In this document: piece after piece, positions 8,858-18,341 of the stretch | Position numbering within the stretch: the first letter of the stretch is position 1 | Layout: each line of letters opens with the position of its first letter | Source of the DNA: Segatella oris | GTDB taxonomy: Bacteria; Bacteroidota; Bacteroidia; Bacteroidales; Bacteroidaceae | Reading direction: 5' to 3' | NCBI RefSeq assembly: GCF_900637655.1 | Contig: NZ_LR134384.1 | Location: 2,666,001 to 2,730,000 of the forward strand | Length of the DNA: 64,000 bases | Program-made: the position numbers and the translations under genes | The notes under the pieces: model-generated | What the model was told of the DNA's origin: nothing | The model's input: the letters and a program-made list of their open reading frames with translations, nothing else | Databases searched by the model: none

Positions 8858-10069
8858 CTATTTCAAATGTAGCGTATGTCCCATGCGGTCACGCTTTGTT
8901 TCAAGATATTTCTTGTCGTATTCGTTTGGTTTGATTTCTATCGGAACATTCTCCACAATCTCCAGACCATAAGCCTCTAAACCAACACGCTTGGTTGGAT
9001 TATTTGTCATGAGTCTCATCTTATGAATACCGAGATGACGCAACATCTGCGCCCCGCATCCGTAGTCACGCTCATCTGGTTTGAAACCCAAATGTACATT
9101 GGCATCTACCGTGTCATAGCCCTGCTCCTGCAACTTATATGCGACCATCTTGTTCATCAAACCGATGCCACGCCCCTCTTGCTGCATATAGATGACGGCT
9201 CCTTTGCCTTCCTTCTCTATCATTTCCATTGATCGGTGCAACTGTTCCCCACAATCACAACGGAGACTTCCGAGAATATCTCCCGTAGCACATGATGAAT
9301 GAACACGCACTAAAACAGACTCACCTTCATCCCAATGTCCTTTGATTATTGCCATATGTTCCTGTCCATTACTCGTCTGACGGAATGGAATCAGCCTAAA
9401 ATGTCCGTAGATTGTAGGCAAATCTACCTCAACTCCGACCTCTATCGTCGTCTCCTTCTTCAAACGATAAGCTATCAAGTCCTTGATAGTAATTATCTTC
9501 ATCCCCCACTCCTGCGCACGTTCCATCAGCTGAGGCATACGAGCCATCGTACCATCTTCATTCATGATTTCCATTAATGCACCGACAGGATAGAGTCCCG
9601 AAAGCTTACAAAGATCAACCGCAGCCTCGGTATGTCCACTTCTACGGAGCACGCCGTTGTCTTGAGCATACAAAGGATTGATATGTCCCGGACGGCCAAA
9701 AGTCTGTGGAACCGACTTTGGATCAGCCAAAGCCTTAATGGTTTCTGCACGATCATGAGCCGATACTCCTGTCGTACAACCATCGAGTTTGTCAACTGTT
9801 ATCGTGAAAGGCGTGCCAAGCATAGATGTATTATCAGCCACTTGGTGTGGCAAATCCAATTCTTTTGCACGCGACAATGTAATCGGAGCACACAGCACAC
9901 CGCGGGCATGCTTGAGCATGAAGTTCACAGCTTCAGCAGTAATTTTCTCTGCTGCAATAATCAAATCGCCTTCATTTTCACGGTCCTCATCGTCCACAAC
10001 GATAACAAACTTTCCCTCCTTAAAATCCTTGAGGGCGTCTTCAATACTACTTAATCTGAATTCTCCCAT
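8858..10069 (-). CDS. ribBA: Bifunctional 3,4-dihydroxy-2-butanone-4-phosphate synthase / GTP cyclohydrolase II
   Basis: A 403-residue fusion of the two first enzymes of riboflavin synthesis. The RibB half (about residues 1-205) has [10 protein letters not shown] near residue 26 and [12 protein letters not shown] near 141. The RibA half (about 206-403) has the zinc-binding [17 protein letters not shown] block and QQEGRGIGL. Both halves look intact. It lies 72 bases downstream of the LptF/LptG-type gene on the same strand and is probably cotranscribed with it. No FMN riboswitch could be recognised upstream. Confidence 0.95.
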   Translation of the reverse strand: MGEFRLSSIEDALKDFKEGKFVIVVDDEDRENEGDLIIAAEKITAEAVNFMLKHARGVLCAPITLSRAKELDLPHQVADNTSMLGTPFTITVDKLDGCTTGVSAHDRAETIKALADPKSVPQTFGRPGHINPLYAQDNGVLRRSGHTEAAVDLCKLSGLYPVGALMEIMNEDGTMARMPQLMERAQEWGMKIITIKDLIAYRLKKETTIEVGVEVDLPTIYGHFRLIPFRQTSNGQEHMAIIKGHWDEGESVLVRVHSSCATGDILGSLRCDCGEQLHRSMEMIEKEGKGAVIYMQQEGRGIGLMNKMVAYKLQEQGYDTVDANVHLGFKPDERDYGCGAQMLRHLGIHKMRLMTNNPTKRVGLEAYGLEIVENVPIEIKPNEYDKKYLETKRDRMGHTLHLK

Positions 10070-10141
10070 ATGTTTTCTTATTCTGATTTCTGGTTTTTCT
10101 ACTTTTATAGTTACTATATATAATAAGGTGACAAAGGCATA

Positions 10142-12055
10142 TTACTTCACCTCTACCCTTTCTATTCTGTTGATAATATTGCAGTTCGTCTGCCGGACTA
10201 TTTTCAAATCGCGCAGCAGACGCATGCGGAAACGCCACATCCTACAATAGAAGAATATTCCTAACGGTACGATAACCGCTGAAAGAATATTGAGCCACTT
10301 TCGTTCAAAGGGGCGTGTATGAGCTTTCACTGAAAGCACAGGATACTTGTTCAGCTCGTTTAATATATAGGCATCACGCGTATTCGAAAGGTCTGCTATA
10401 ATCAACTCCAACTCATCATTGATGCGTTCTATCTCATGGTCAGCCCGATATTTGAAGAACACCTTTATCGGATTAGGCATCTGTTTCAAATTATGCAGTG
10501 CTGAATAGTCCACGATATCCTTGTTGATAACACCCAACTTAGCCGCATCATTCACGTACTTCGGTTCATCAATAATGACCTCCTTACCGAAAATATGGCG
10601 TTTAATCCTCAGCCCTAACACCCTGCGCAACATCTCACGATACAGATCTATGTTGAACACAGCAGAGTCGTTAGAAGCCTTATACGTAACGAATATAGCC
10701 AAAGGTGTCAATATGGCCGGCGCAAGTCCTTTGCCAAACCACACTGTCCAAATACCACTTCGCGACATTCGATAACCTGAATTATCAAGAATATAATAGA
10801 CGATAAAGACCAACACCGATATGATGACAGGTATTCCCAAGCCTCCTTTTCGGATAATAGCGCCCAAAGGCGCACCGATAAAGAAGAAAATCAAGCACGA
10901 AAGAGCTACCGTAAACTTGCTGATAGCCTCAATCTCATGCTGACGAATAATGCGGTCGCCGTCACTGGTAAACAAGCTTTTGAAATCCAAATCGCTGACA
11001 GCATTCTGCACTTTGCTCATTGCTTCGCTGACCACCTGCTGCTTCTGCTGCATAGACAATCGGTTGAAGACCGTGTCGATATTTATCCGTTGTCCGGCCT
11101 TTACTGCCAAGAGAGAGTCTCTTCGATTGATATGAGGCATATAATAGAGCCCTTGTCTAACATCTTCATAATAGCGCCTACCCACACTGTCATAACTCAC
11201 CGTCAGCGAATCCATATCTCTGTATATCTGCGCAAGACTCTTGCCACGTGCATTGTTCGATAACGCTGAAGCATCGGTCATATTGAAGTCACCATTGAAA
11301 TCAAGCACAATACGCTTCGACGTGAACGTTTCCCGTCTATAAGGAATAGCTGCACTGTTACCGAAAGCATCGGTCTGCATATTCTCAAACCATTCCCCGC
11401 TCCACAGACTCAACATCAAATGCTTCTTCTCTGCCGTTGACTGCAGCATGCCGGAGTCCGCAAGTATGATGGCCTGATCCTCATAACTACCCGTCATTCT
11501 GTAAATCATGATGCCATAAAGTTTACCAGTTTTGAGGTCCTTATGCTGCACATACAGGTTGCTGTTGGGTATACCATCATAGAAGATGCCCTCTGGTATC
11601 TCTAACTCCGGACTCTTCTGTTTCATCGACATCAGCAATTGAGCAATCTTGTTATTGGCTTCCGGCCCGATATTATTCTGAAAAACAAACGACACTCCAC
11701 TGACAAACAACGTAATGACTATCAAAGAGCGAAAGGCCTGCATCAATGAAATTCCAGCCGCCTTGATAGCCGTAAGCTCGCTGCTTTCACCTAAGTTACC
11801 GAACGCAATCAGTGAAGAAAGCAATATGGCAAGCGGCAAAGCCTGGGGCACAAGCATCAATCCCATGTACCAAAAGAACTTTGCCATAATCTCCATTGAG
11901 AGTCCTTTGCCTATCAAGTCATCAATATATCGCCACAGGAATTGCATCATCAGCACAAACTGGCAGATGAAGAATGTACCCACGAAGAGCATGCCAAACT
12001 GTTTAGCAATGAATATATCTAATTTCTTGATCCTTATCATTTGATATCTTTTCAT
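10142..12055 (-). CDS. LptF/LptG (YjgP/YjgQ) family permease
   Basis: A 637-residue inner-membrane protein with the LptF/G layout. Three N-terminal helices (about residues 18-125, including LVPQALPLAILLSSLIAFGN and the SSELTAIKAAGIS cytoplasmic loop) are followed by a large periplasmic domain (about 130-380) and three more helices (about 385-470, with FFIGAPLGAIIRKGG). LptF/G proteins pull lipopolysaccharide out of the inner membrane together with LptB. The C-terminus is about 150 residues longer than enterobacterial LptF/G, adding a soluble segment and a final hydrophobic stretch. The start could also be the ATG five codons in (12040), which gives a more typical MIRIKKLDIFI beginning. Confidence 0.88.
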   Translation of the reverse strand: MKRYQMIRIKKLDIFIAKQFGMLFVGTFFICQFVLMMQFLWRYIDDLIGKGLSMEIMAKFFWYMGLMLVPQALPLAILLSSLIAFGNLGESSELTAIKAAGISLMQAFRSLIVITLFVSGVSFVFQNNIGPEANNKIAQLLMSMKQKSPELEIPEGIFYDGIPNSNLYVQHKDLKTGKLYGIMIYRMTGSYEDQAIILADSGMLQSTAEKKHLMLSLWSGEWFENMQTDAFGNSAAIPYRRETFTSKRIVLDFNGDFNMTDASALSNNARGKSLAQIYRDMDSLTVSYDSVGRRYYEDVRQGLYYMPHINRRDSLLAVKAGQRINIDTVFNRLSMQQKQQVVSEAMSKVQNAVSDLDFKSLFTSDGDRIIRQHEIEAISKFTVALSCLIFFFIGAPLGAIIRKGGLGIPVIISVLVFIVYYILDNSGYRMSRSGIWTVWFGKGLAPAILTPLAIFVTYKASNDSAVFNIDLYREMLRRVLGLRIKRHIFGKEVIIDEPKYVNDAAKLGVINKDIVDYSALHNLKQMPNPIKVFFKYRADHEIERINDELELIIADLSNTRDAYILNELNKYPVLSVKAHTRPFERKWLNILSAVIVPLGIFFYCRMWRFRMRLLRDLKIVRQTNCNIINRIERVEVK

Positions 12056-12083
12056 GCGTTTTCATACACACAATATATCTTTG

Positions 12084-12091
12084 CAAAAGTA
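12084..12091 (-). promoter_or_regulatory. Candidate -7 box (TACTTTTG) for the LptF/G-ribBA unit
   Basis: The minus strand reads TACTTTTG, about 30 bases upstream of the permease start. Between this box and the tRNA promoter (12092-12297) I see no gene. Confidence 0.5.
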
Positions 12092-12297
12092 GCATAAAAT
12101 TATCAGATTACCTTTCTTTTTTTTATTTTTTATCAACTTTCAGCCTTATAAGGGAGCATTCACACCTATCCCGACAATTCACCAAGCAGACGGCTTCATA
12201 TTGTCACTCTCCTAAAGAGAACACATTCTTCATATCCCATTCCGGCGCAACCTCACTGCTCACATTACAATTTATACGGCATTTTTTACCCGAAAAT

Positions 12298-12328
12298 TTT
12301 GCAGTTTAAAAACTTTATACTACCTTTG
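12298..12328 (+). promoter_or_regulatory. Promoter of the tRNA gene (TTTG-N19-TACCTTTG)
   Basis: TTTG at 12298-12301 and TACCTTTG at 12321-12328 are separated by exactly 19 bases. This is the textbook spacing for the Bacteroidota primary sigma factor, and the best promoter in the window. Confidence 0.8.
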
Positions 12329-12360
12329 CACCCGCATTCAACAAACAAAATGAATGTGAT

Positions 12361-12434
12361 GGCGGGATAGCTCAGCTGGTTAGAGCGTCGGATTCATAAT
12401 CCGGAGGTCGTGGGTTCGGGTCCCACCCCCGCTA
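12361..12434 (+). tRNA. tRNA with CAT anticodon (probably elongator tRNA-Met)
   Basis: A 74-nt cloverleaf: acceptor GGCGGGA with CCCCGCT, U8-A9, D-stem GCTC/GAGC, anticodon stem TCGGA/TCCGG with loop TTCATAA, variable AGGTC, T-stem GTGGG/CCCAC, discriminator A at 12434. No CCA is encoded. The anticodon stem lacks the three G-C pairs of initiator tRNA, so elongator Met is most likely; tRNA-Ile(CAT), read through lysidine, cannot be excluded by eye. The acceptor has a G1-U72 wobble and an A7-C66 mismatch, and the T-loop has G instead of A at position 58. Confidence 0.88.
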
Positions 12435-12442
12435 CAATTTCC

Positions 12443-12473
12443 ACTCTGCAAACCATGGATTTGCAGAGTTTTT
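12443..12473 (+). terminator. Terminator of the tRNA gene
   Basis: A perfect 10-bp stem, ACTCTGCAAA (12443-12452) with TTTGCAGAGT (12460-12469), has a 7-base loop and is followed by a T-run, 8 bases after the tRNA. Confidence 0.88.
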
Positions 12474-12549
12474 CATTTTTATAGGGAGCTGATAAGAAGC
12501 AAAAAGCAAATGAAAAACACGGTGCTTAGTTCCACATATCAAAGATTAA

Positions 12550-12922
12550 TAAATTCTTTACATTTCCTTTCATGAGATTTGCAGAGTTTTCTAAAAAGCA
12601 TAAATTAGGTTGAAAATACGCATTTTTGAGATATTTCATAAAACACTTATAATCAATCCATTACACAAAAGGATTGATTTCAGAAACTTTTTCTACATGG
12701 AAATGCGATGCCATTTGCGTCATTTTAGCAGCTTATTCAACTTGTTTTACGCGTCAATCTGATGCAAGTAGCAAAGCTTTATGACGCAAATCACAATGTA
12801 ACAAGCTGCTCATCAGCACATCTAAAGCATAAAAGCGACTCACAAAACCATAAAACAAGGCTTCTTTTCTCCTATTTGGTGATGAAGAAAGGGGCGTGTT
12901 TTCTGCGAAGTTTCCTTACATT
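12550..12922 (+). repeat. Dispersed intergenic repeat, copy A
   Basis: One of four diverged copies of an intergenic repeat (others at 20634-21030, 26566-26985 and, inverted, 32562-32930). It is closest to the copy at 32.56 kb. Shared blocks include CATGAGATTTGCAGAGTTTT (12571-12590), the TTTTAC...GATGCAAGTAGC...ATGACGCAA section around 12745-12790, CTATTTGG at 12872-12879, and TGCGAAGTTTCCTTACATT at 12904-12922. The rest of the gap between the tRNA and the DUF4831-like gene (to 13004) shows no gene. Confidence 0.75.
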
Positions 12923-13004
12923 ACAGCCCCTAAATACATAGAAAACCGCATGCAGAAAACCTGCACACGGTGATGTTGTTCTGCTTTAAATGCCTACCAA
13001 ATGC

Positions 13005-14045
13005 CTACTGCAAGGGAACAACCTCAAGTTTTCGGGCATTTCCGGTGACAGGATCAAGCACGATTTTCGTAGTCATTTTCTTGCCGAAAAGCTCGCCACT
13101 GAGTGCTTCCGTGTGGCCAAACTGCGCGGCATAGAGTTCATTCTTGGCGAAAAGTCGTGTGCCGTCAAACAGTGAAAGCCTTATCTTTCCAGGCAAATTC
13201 ACATAGATTCCGCTCACATCCTTACTCTTCTTTCCCTCATCGGGCAGGCTCAATGTGGGCAGACTGTGCAGGTCTTCCACGCTGATATAGAACGGACGTC
13301 CGCCCAAATCATCTACATCTACCAAGCCTAACTTCTTCGAAAAACGAAACAACAGCTGGCGGTTCACCTCCTTTTCGGGTATGAAAGTCAAGACCGTCTC
13401 GGTCGTATCCTTCTCTGTCGTGCCGATAAACGTCTGCATCAAAGCACGCTCCTGCTTATCCAAATTGGCCATCATGATACGCAGTTGCTCGCCGTCTTTC
13501 GGCATATTATCAGCCTCGCCACGTGTCAACTGGTTACGGCTGTCGCGGATTTCATAGATTTCAGAAGCTATGAGTTCAGCCATTTTAGGTTTTGAACCGG
13601 CAGCAAGAATGTCGGCATTCATGTAATCGTGTGCATTGAGGGGGGCAGGTTTAGGGGCAGAGACAAAGGGCTGTGCCGGTTGGGGCTTGCTTCCTTCGGT
13701 GTTAACTGCAAGAAGAACGCCGTTATCATCACGGTTCAAGCTGATGATACTGTGCTTTTTGTCAATCACAGCAACATGCCGTTGCGTTGTGTCGGGAATA
13801 CCCACGGAGGTTACCTGCATGTTAATGATGCGATAAGAGGTAGAGGGTTCAGTCTCCACATCGTGCATTTTCAGATATTTTCCACTGTAGATAGCAAGCT
13901 CACCCGGTTTATAAACCGTTTTTTCAACGAGTATATGGAACTGTACTACCGTTTTTGGCAGATAGTAAGTGCTGCCTTCTACGAGTTGCTGTGCATGTGC
14001 AACAAACATCATACTCCCCAGCAAAAGGGTTGCGATTTTCCTCAT
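13005..14045 (-). CDS. Exported DUF4831-like protein
   Basis: A 346-residue protein with a signal peptide (MRKIATLLLGSMMFVAHAQQ, cleavage about residue 18). The body starts STYYLPKTVVQFHILVEKTVYKPGEL and has GREADNM-like and ERALMQTFIGTT segments. I recognise it as resembling the Bacteroidales family DUF4831, of unknown function, but cannot verify this without a profile search. The protein is probably periplasmic and mostly beta-strand. It lies 15 bases downstream of nnr on the same strand, so the two are likely cotranscribed, although no functional link is known to me. Confidence 0.75.
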   Translation of the reverse strand: MRKIATLLLGSMMFVAHAQQLVEGSTYYLPKTVVQFHILVEKTVYKPGELAIYSGKYLKMHDVETEPSTSYRIINMQVTSVGIPDTTQRHVAVIDKKHSIISLNRDDNGVLLAVNTEGSKPQPAQPFVSAPKPAPLNAHDYMNADILAAGSKPKMAELIASEIYEIRDSRNQLTRGEADNMPKDGEQLRIMMANLDKQERALMQTFIGTTEKDTTETVLTFIPEKEVNRQLLFRFSKKLGLVDVDDLGGRPFYISVEDLHSLPTLSLPDEGKKSKDVSGIYVNLPGKIRLSLFDGTRLFAKNELYAAQFGHTEALSGELFGKKMTTKIVLDPVTGNARKLEVVPLQ

Positions 14046-14060
14046 ATTTCTGATTGTTTT

Positions 14061-15578
14061 TTATTCTTTGATACGCGCAAATGCCTTGGGAAGATATTCG
14101 ATAAGGTCGCTGGCAATGAGACTCTCCTGCCCTAAATCACGGACAGCCAAGTCGCCTGCCAACCCATGGAGATACATACCGATGAGCGAAGCATCTTCCT
14201 GACTGTAGCCTTGTGCCAACAGTCCGGCAATAATTCCCGTCAGCACATCACCACTTCCCGCCGTAGCCATGCCTGCATTCCCCGTCGGATTGAAATACAC
14301 TTTACCGTCAGGTGTGCACAAAGCAGAATAGTGACCTTTGAGCAATATATAGCCATGCAGCCCTTCTGCCAATGCAATTGCCTTTGACAAACGGTCGTAA
14401 CAACCATTCGACATAGTGCCTTCAAGACGGTCGAACTCGGCTACATGAGGGGTCATGACAATGCCTTCGGGCAATTGTTGCATCCATGCGCGGTGCACAC
14501 CCAATATGTTTAGCGCATCAGCATCAAGCACCATAGGGCATTGTGTGCGCCTAATCTGTGCAATCAATGCTATCGCAGAAGTTTCATTCTGCCCCAGGCC
14601 AGGCCCCATGGCCACAGCCTCATAGTCCTCAGTATTCACTGGTTCCGAGAAAATTGTTTCTTCCTTGTCTATCTGCAACACTGCTTCGGGCACACTGGTT
14701 TGCAGGATATTGCAGTTGCGTTTAGGCGTATGAACGATGACTTTGCCCACTCCTGCACGCAGACAAGCTTTGGTTGCCAACACAGCAGCACCCGCCATGC
14801 CATATGAACCGGCTATCAGCAGTGCCGTTCCCATATTTCCTTTATGGGCAAAGGCATTGCGTTCGCGTAGCCTACTGCGTATATCGCTTTCTTCAAGAAT
14901 GCTGTATGGCGTGTCTGTTGCAGCGATAAAATCGGGAGAAAGCCGTATGTCGAGCACACGAACTTCACCTAAATACTGCTGACAATCAGCCATCAACATA
15001 CTCAATTTCAACTGTTGTATGGTCAAGGTGAGGTCGGCCCGCACGATATTCTGGCGGATATTGTAGGTATTATCCTCGGTCATAAGTCCCGAAGGCAGGT
15101 CTATACTGACCACTTTACACTTACATTGATTGATATATCTGACCAAAGAAGCGAACCCACCCGCTATAGGTTTGTTGAGACCGCTACCGAAAAGGCCGTC
15201 AACAACCACTGTATCAGCATCCAAACGAGGCGGTTCGAAATCGACGATAACCTCATTAAAGGCCTTGATTCGCTTGCTGTCGAGCAGTCGCTGCTTGTTT
15301 TTTGCACAATCATCCGACAGATGATTGTGAATATTGAAAAGGAAAACGCTGACTACATAGCCTTCCTCGGCCAACAATCGAGCCACAGCCAGAGCATCAC
15401 CTCCATTGTTTCCCGGGCCGACGAAAACCACAAAAGGTGCTTCTTTGGGCCATCTCTGCATGATTGTAAGCGCAATAGCCTTGGCTGCACGCTCCATTAA
15501 ATCAAGCGAAGTAATGGGTTCGTGCTCTACAGTGTATCTGTCAAGCTCATGAATTTGAGTGCTATTGAATATCTTCAT
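14061..15578 (-). CDS. nnr: Bifunctional NAD(P)H-hydrate epimerase / ADP-dependent NAD(P)H-hydrate dehydratase
   Basis: A 505-residue fusion of two NAD(P)H-repair activities. The N-terminal YjeF_N epimerase domain (about residues 1-210) has LMERAAKAIA, VFVGPGNNGGDALAVARLL and VVDGLFGSGLNKP. The C-terminal ribokinase-like dehydratase (about 230-500) has HKGNMGTALLIAGSYGMAGA, AMGPGLGQNE, VLDADALN, MTPHVAEFDRL and GNAGMATAGSGDVLTGIIAG with the catalytic Asp. The frame is open for 34 more codons upstream. The ATG at 15578 gives the family's usual start (MKIFNSTQIHELD) and leaves room for a promoter. Confidence 0.93.
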   Translation of the reverse strand: MKIFNSTQIHELDRYTVEHEPITSLDLMERAAKAIALTIMQRWPKEAPFVVFVGPGNNGGDALAVARLLAEEGYVVSVFLFNIHNHLSDDCAKNKQRLLDSKRIKAFNEVIVDFEPPRLDADTVVVDGLFGSGLNKPIAGGFASLVRYINQCKCKVVSIDLPSGLMTEDNTYNIRQNIVRADLTLTIQQLKLSMLMADCQQYLGEVRVLDIRLSPDFIAATDTPYSILEESDIRSRLRERNAFAHKGNMGTALLIAGSYGMAGAAVLATKACLRAGVGKVIVHTPKRNCNILQTSVPEAVLQIDKEETIFSEPVNTEDYEAVAMGPGLGQNETSAIALIAQIRRTQCPMVLDADALNILGVHRAWMQQLPEGIVMTPHVAEFDRLEGTMSNGCYDRLSKAIALAEGLHGYILLKGHYSALCTPDGKVYFNPTGNAGMATAGSGDVLTGIIAGLLAQGYSQEDASLIGMYLHGLAGDLAVRDLGQESLIASDLIEYLPKAFARIKE

Positions 15579-15597
15579 GTATCTATGTATAGTGATG

Positions 15598-15605
15598 CAA
15601 AAATA
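15598..15605 (-). promoter_or_regulatory. Candidate -7 box (TATTTTTG) for nnr
   Basis: The minus strand reads TATTTTTG 19 bases upstream of the chosen nnr ATG; TAATTTTG at 15613-15606 is an alternative. This position supports the shorter nnr start. Confidence 0.5.
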
Positions 15606-15649
15606 CAAAATTAATGCTAATCGGTAGAGGATGTTTCCCATATTTTTAG

Positions 15650-15657
15650 TAATTTTG
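15650..15657 (+). promoter_or_regulatory. Candidate -7 box (TAATTTTG) for hpt-adk
   Basis: TAATTTTG lies 25 bases upstream of the hpt start, divergent from the nnr promoter in a gap of about 100 bases. Confidence 0.5.
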
Positions 15658-15682
15658 CTACAAATTATTTTAATTCGCACTT

Positions 15683-16222
15683 ATGAGTATTGTTAAAATC
15701 AAGGATTTAACGTTCAAGACGTTTATTCCGGAGAGTGAAATCCAGCAGCGTGTAAAGGCTGTTGCCGAGAAAATCAACAAGGACTTAGACGGCAAGAACC
15801 CTCTTCTGCTGGCCGTATTGAATGGTTCTTTTGTCTTTGCGGCCGACTTAATCCGCAACATTACCATTCCATGTGAAATCTCATTTGTGAAGCTTGCATC
15901 TTATCAAGGCACCACATCGACAGGCAAGATCAAGGAAGTCATCGGACTTAATGAAGATCTTACAGGCCGTACCGTCGTCATTGTAGAAGACATTGTCGAT
16001 ACAGGTTTCACCATGAAACGCATGATAGAGACTCTCGGCACACGTCATCCGGAGTCTATTCACATTTGCTCTTTGCTCGTTAAGCCTGATAAACTTCAAG
16101 TGCCATTAGATATAGAATACGCTGCAATAGAAATTCCCAATGATTTCATTGTGGGTTATGGACTCGACTATGACCAGCAAGGTCGTCAGCTCAGAGATAT
16201 CTACACTATTGTAGACAAATAA
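15683..16222 (+). CDS. hpt: Hypoxanthine phosphoribosyltransferase
   Basis: A 179-residue purine-salvage enzyme converting hypoxanthine (and usually guanine) plus PRPP to IMP/GMP in the cytoplasm. The PRPP-binding motif is VVIVEDIVDTGFTM at about residues 98-111, preceded by the SFVKLASYQGTTSTGKI flap and LNGSFVFAADL. The C-terminal DFIVGYGLDYDQQGRQL block with its conserved YGLDY is complete. It precedes adk by 41 bases, giving a two-gene nucleotide metabolism unit. Confidence 0.94.
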   Translation: MSIVKIKDLTFKTFIPESEIQQRVKAVAEKINKDLDGKNPLLLAVLNGSFVFAADLIRNITIPCEISFVKLASYQGTTSTGKIKEVIGLNEDLTGRTVVIVEDIVDTGFTMKRMIETLGTRHPESIHICSLLVKPDKLQVPLDIEYAAIEIPNDFIVGYGLDYDQQGRQLRDIYTIVDK

Positions 16223-16263
16223 GTAAAGATTGAACAATTTATCGTTATATACATCAAGAAAGA

Positions 16264-16836
16264 ATGAAGAATATTGTAATTTTCGGTGCTCCTGGTGCAG
16301 GAAAAGGCACTCAAAGCGACAAGATGATAGGGAAGTATGGCTTCGGACATATCTCTACTGGCGACGTATTACGTAATGAAATCAAGAATGGAACAGCGCT
16401 TGGCAAGACCGCCAAAAGCTATATTGACAATGGTCAGTTGATACCCGATGCACTGATGGTTGATATTCTTGCAAGTGTCTATGACAGCTTCGGTAAAGAG
16501 CATAAAGGTGTTATCTTCGACGGTTTTCCACGCACTACACCACAAGCAGAAGCGCTGAAGAAGATGCTCAATGAGCGTGGCCACAAGATTGCAGCAATGA
16601 TTGAACTGTCTGTTCCAGAGGAAGAACTCATGGCACGCCTTATCAATCGTGGCAAAGAGAGTGGCAGAAGCGATGACAACGAAGATACTATCAAGAAACG
16701 TCTCAATGTCTATCACACACAAACTGCACCGCTTATTGATTGGTATAAAAAAGAGGGTGTTCACCATCATGTAGAAGGTTTAGGCACCGTTGACGACATA
16801 TTCGCCCGCATCAGCAATGTCATTGACGAGCTGTAA
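16264..16836 (+). CDS. adk: Adenylate kinase
   Basis: A 190-residue short-form adenylate kinase interconverting ATP + AMP and 2 ADP. The P-loop is GAPGAGKGT at residues 8-16, the NMP-binding segment is HISTGDVLRNEI, FDGFPRT follows at about 82, and the short lid carries RGKESGRSDDNEDTI with no zinc-binding cysteines. It lies directly downstream of hpt. The stop codon is followed within two bases by a 7-nt repeat array. Confidence 0.95.
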   Translation: MKNIVIFGAPGAGKGTQSDKMIGKYGFGHISTGDVLRNEIKNGTALGKTAKSYIDNGQLIPDALMVDILASVYDSFGKEHKGVIFDGFPRTTPQAEALKKMLNERGHKIAAMIELSVPEEELMARLINRGKESGRSDDNEDTIKKRLNVYHTQTAPLIDWYKKEGVHHHVEGLGTVDDIFARISNVIDEL

Positions 16837-16837
16837 C

Positions 16838-17170
16838 CTTTGAACATTGAAGTTTGAGGTTTGAACTTTATGATTGGTTTCCTATCTAAAGGGCAAGCTT
16901 CAAACTTTTCTCTTGAGAGTTCAGGCTTCAAAACCAGGCCCCAAAGATTAGTAATTGTTTTACATTAGCACATTAACGGCTTTCATTTATGTTAGAAAGG
17001 AAAACGGTTGAAAACGACATTTATCTGTTAACAAAACTATCTTTCAAGAAGCATCGAAGTTCAAACATCAACATTTAGAGCACGCAAAGGCAAATCTTTT
17101 CGGTGCAAAGAGCATGCTAAAAGATTGCAATTCATAAAGTTCAAAGTTCAATTTTCAAACATCAAAGATA
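16838..17170 (+). repeat. 7-nt unit repeat array, copy 1 (between adk and obgE)
   Basis: Starting at the adk stop, units TTTGAAC-ATTGAAG-TTTGAGG-TTTGAAC are followed by TTTATGA. Further on, inverted units (CTTCAAAC, GTTCAAA, GTTCAAT, TTTCAAA, CATCAAA) end just before obgE, the last set preceded by TCATAAA. The array therefore forms a large imperfect inverted repeat with about 250 bases between the arms. No gene is visible in the gap. Confidence 0.7.
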
Positions 17171-17174
17171 AGAG

Positions 17175-18341
17175 ATGGACTCCAATTTCGTTGACTACGT
17201 AAAGATTTATTGCCGCTCGGGAAAGGGCGGAAGAGGCTCCATGCACCTGCGTCATGTAAAGTATCAACCCAACGGAGGCCCCGATGGAGGCGACGGAGGA
17301 AATGGAGGAAGCATTTATCTCAGGGGAAATCACAACTTCTGGACACTGCTTCACTTGAAATATCAGCGTCATATCTATGCAGAACATGGCGGTAACGGTG
17401 GGCGTGACAAATGTCACGGCACCAACGGAAAAGACACATATATCGACGTGCCTTGTGGCACTGTGGTCTATAATGCAGAGACAGGTAAGTATGTATGTGA
17501 CGTCACTTATGACGGCCAGGAAGTGCTCTTGCTGAAAGGAGGACGCGGAGGTTTGGGCAATTTTCAATTTCGTTCGGCCACCAATCAGGCTCCCCGCTAT
17601 GCTCAACCCGGTGAGCCTATGGAGGAAATGACCATTATCATGGAGTTGAAACTCCTTGCCGATGTCGGACTTGTGGGCTTTCCAAACGCAGGGAAATCAA
17701 CGTTGTTGTCGGCTCTTTCGAGTGCCCGACCAAAGATTGCCAACTATCCTTTCACCACGCTTGAACCTTCGTTGGGCATTGTGGGCTATCGCGACAGCAA
17801 GTCATTCGTCATGGCCGACATTCCAGGTATCATCGAAGGAGCCAGTGAAGGCAAGGGACTTGGTCTGCGTTTCCTGCGACATATCGAACGCAACTCCTTG
17901 TTATTGTTCATGGTTCCAGGCGACACAGACGACATCAAGAAAGAATATGAGGTGCTGCTCAACGAACTTCGCCAGTTCAACCCCGAGATGTTAGACAAGC
18001 ATCGCGTGCTGGCCGTGACTAAAAGTGACTTGCTCGATGACGAATTAATCGACATGTTGAAAGACACTTTGCCACAAGATTTACCCGTCGTTTTCATTTC
18101 CTCGGTTACGGGCTTGGGCCTCAACGAACTCAAAGATGTGCTTTGGAAAGAGCTTAACAGCGAGAGCAACAAGCTTCAGGAGATTATGGCTGAGGATACA
18201 CTCGTACACCGTGACAAGGACATGAGCATCTTTGCAGACGAAATCAAGGCTGAAGGTGCCGATGAAGATGACATCGAATTCATTGATGAGGACGATGTAG
18301 AAGACTTGGAAGACTTTGAATACGACGACGAAACTGAATAA
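17175..18341 (+). CDS. obgE: GTPase ObgE/CgtA
   Basis: A 388-residue ribosome-associated GTPase. The glycine-rich Obg fold (about residues 1-160) contains [20 protein letters not shown] and GGRGGLGN. The G domain follows with G1 GFPNAGKST at about 168-176, switch [10 protein letters not shown]3 [10 protein letters not shown]4 TKSD at about 278 and G5 SSVTG. The tail of about 45 residues is very acidic ([18 protein letters not shown]). The stop overlaps the ATG of pgeF (TAATG), so the two are translationally coupled. Confidence 0.95.
   Translation: MDSNFVDYVKIYCRSGKGGRGSMHLRHVKYQPNGGPDGGDGGNGGSIYLRGNHNFWTLLHLKYQRHIYAEHGGNGGRDKCHGTNGKDTYIDVPCGTVVYNAETGKYVCDVTYDGQEVLLLKGGRGGLGNFQFRSATNQAPRYAQPGEPMEEMTIIMELKLLADVGLVGFPNAGKSTLLSALSSARPKIANYPFTTLEPSLGIVGYRDSKSFVMADIPGIIEGASEGKGLGLRFLRHIERNSLLLFMVPGDTDDIKKEYEVLLNELRQFNPEMLDKHRVLAVTKSDLLDDELIDMLKDTLPQDLPVVFISSVTGLGLNELKDVLWKELNSESNKLQEIMAEDTLVHRDKDMSIFADEIKAEGADEDDIEFIDEDDVEDLEDFEYDDETE

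Noticed and set aside
10070..10141. An FMN riboswitch upstream of ribBA
   Set aside because: The gap is only 72 bases and none of the conserved RFN element blocks is visible.
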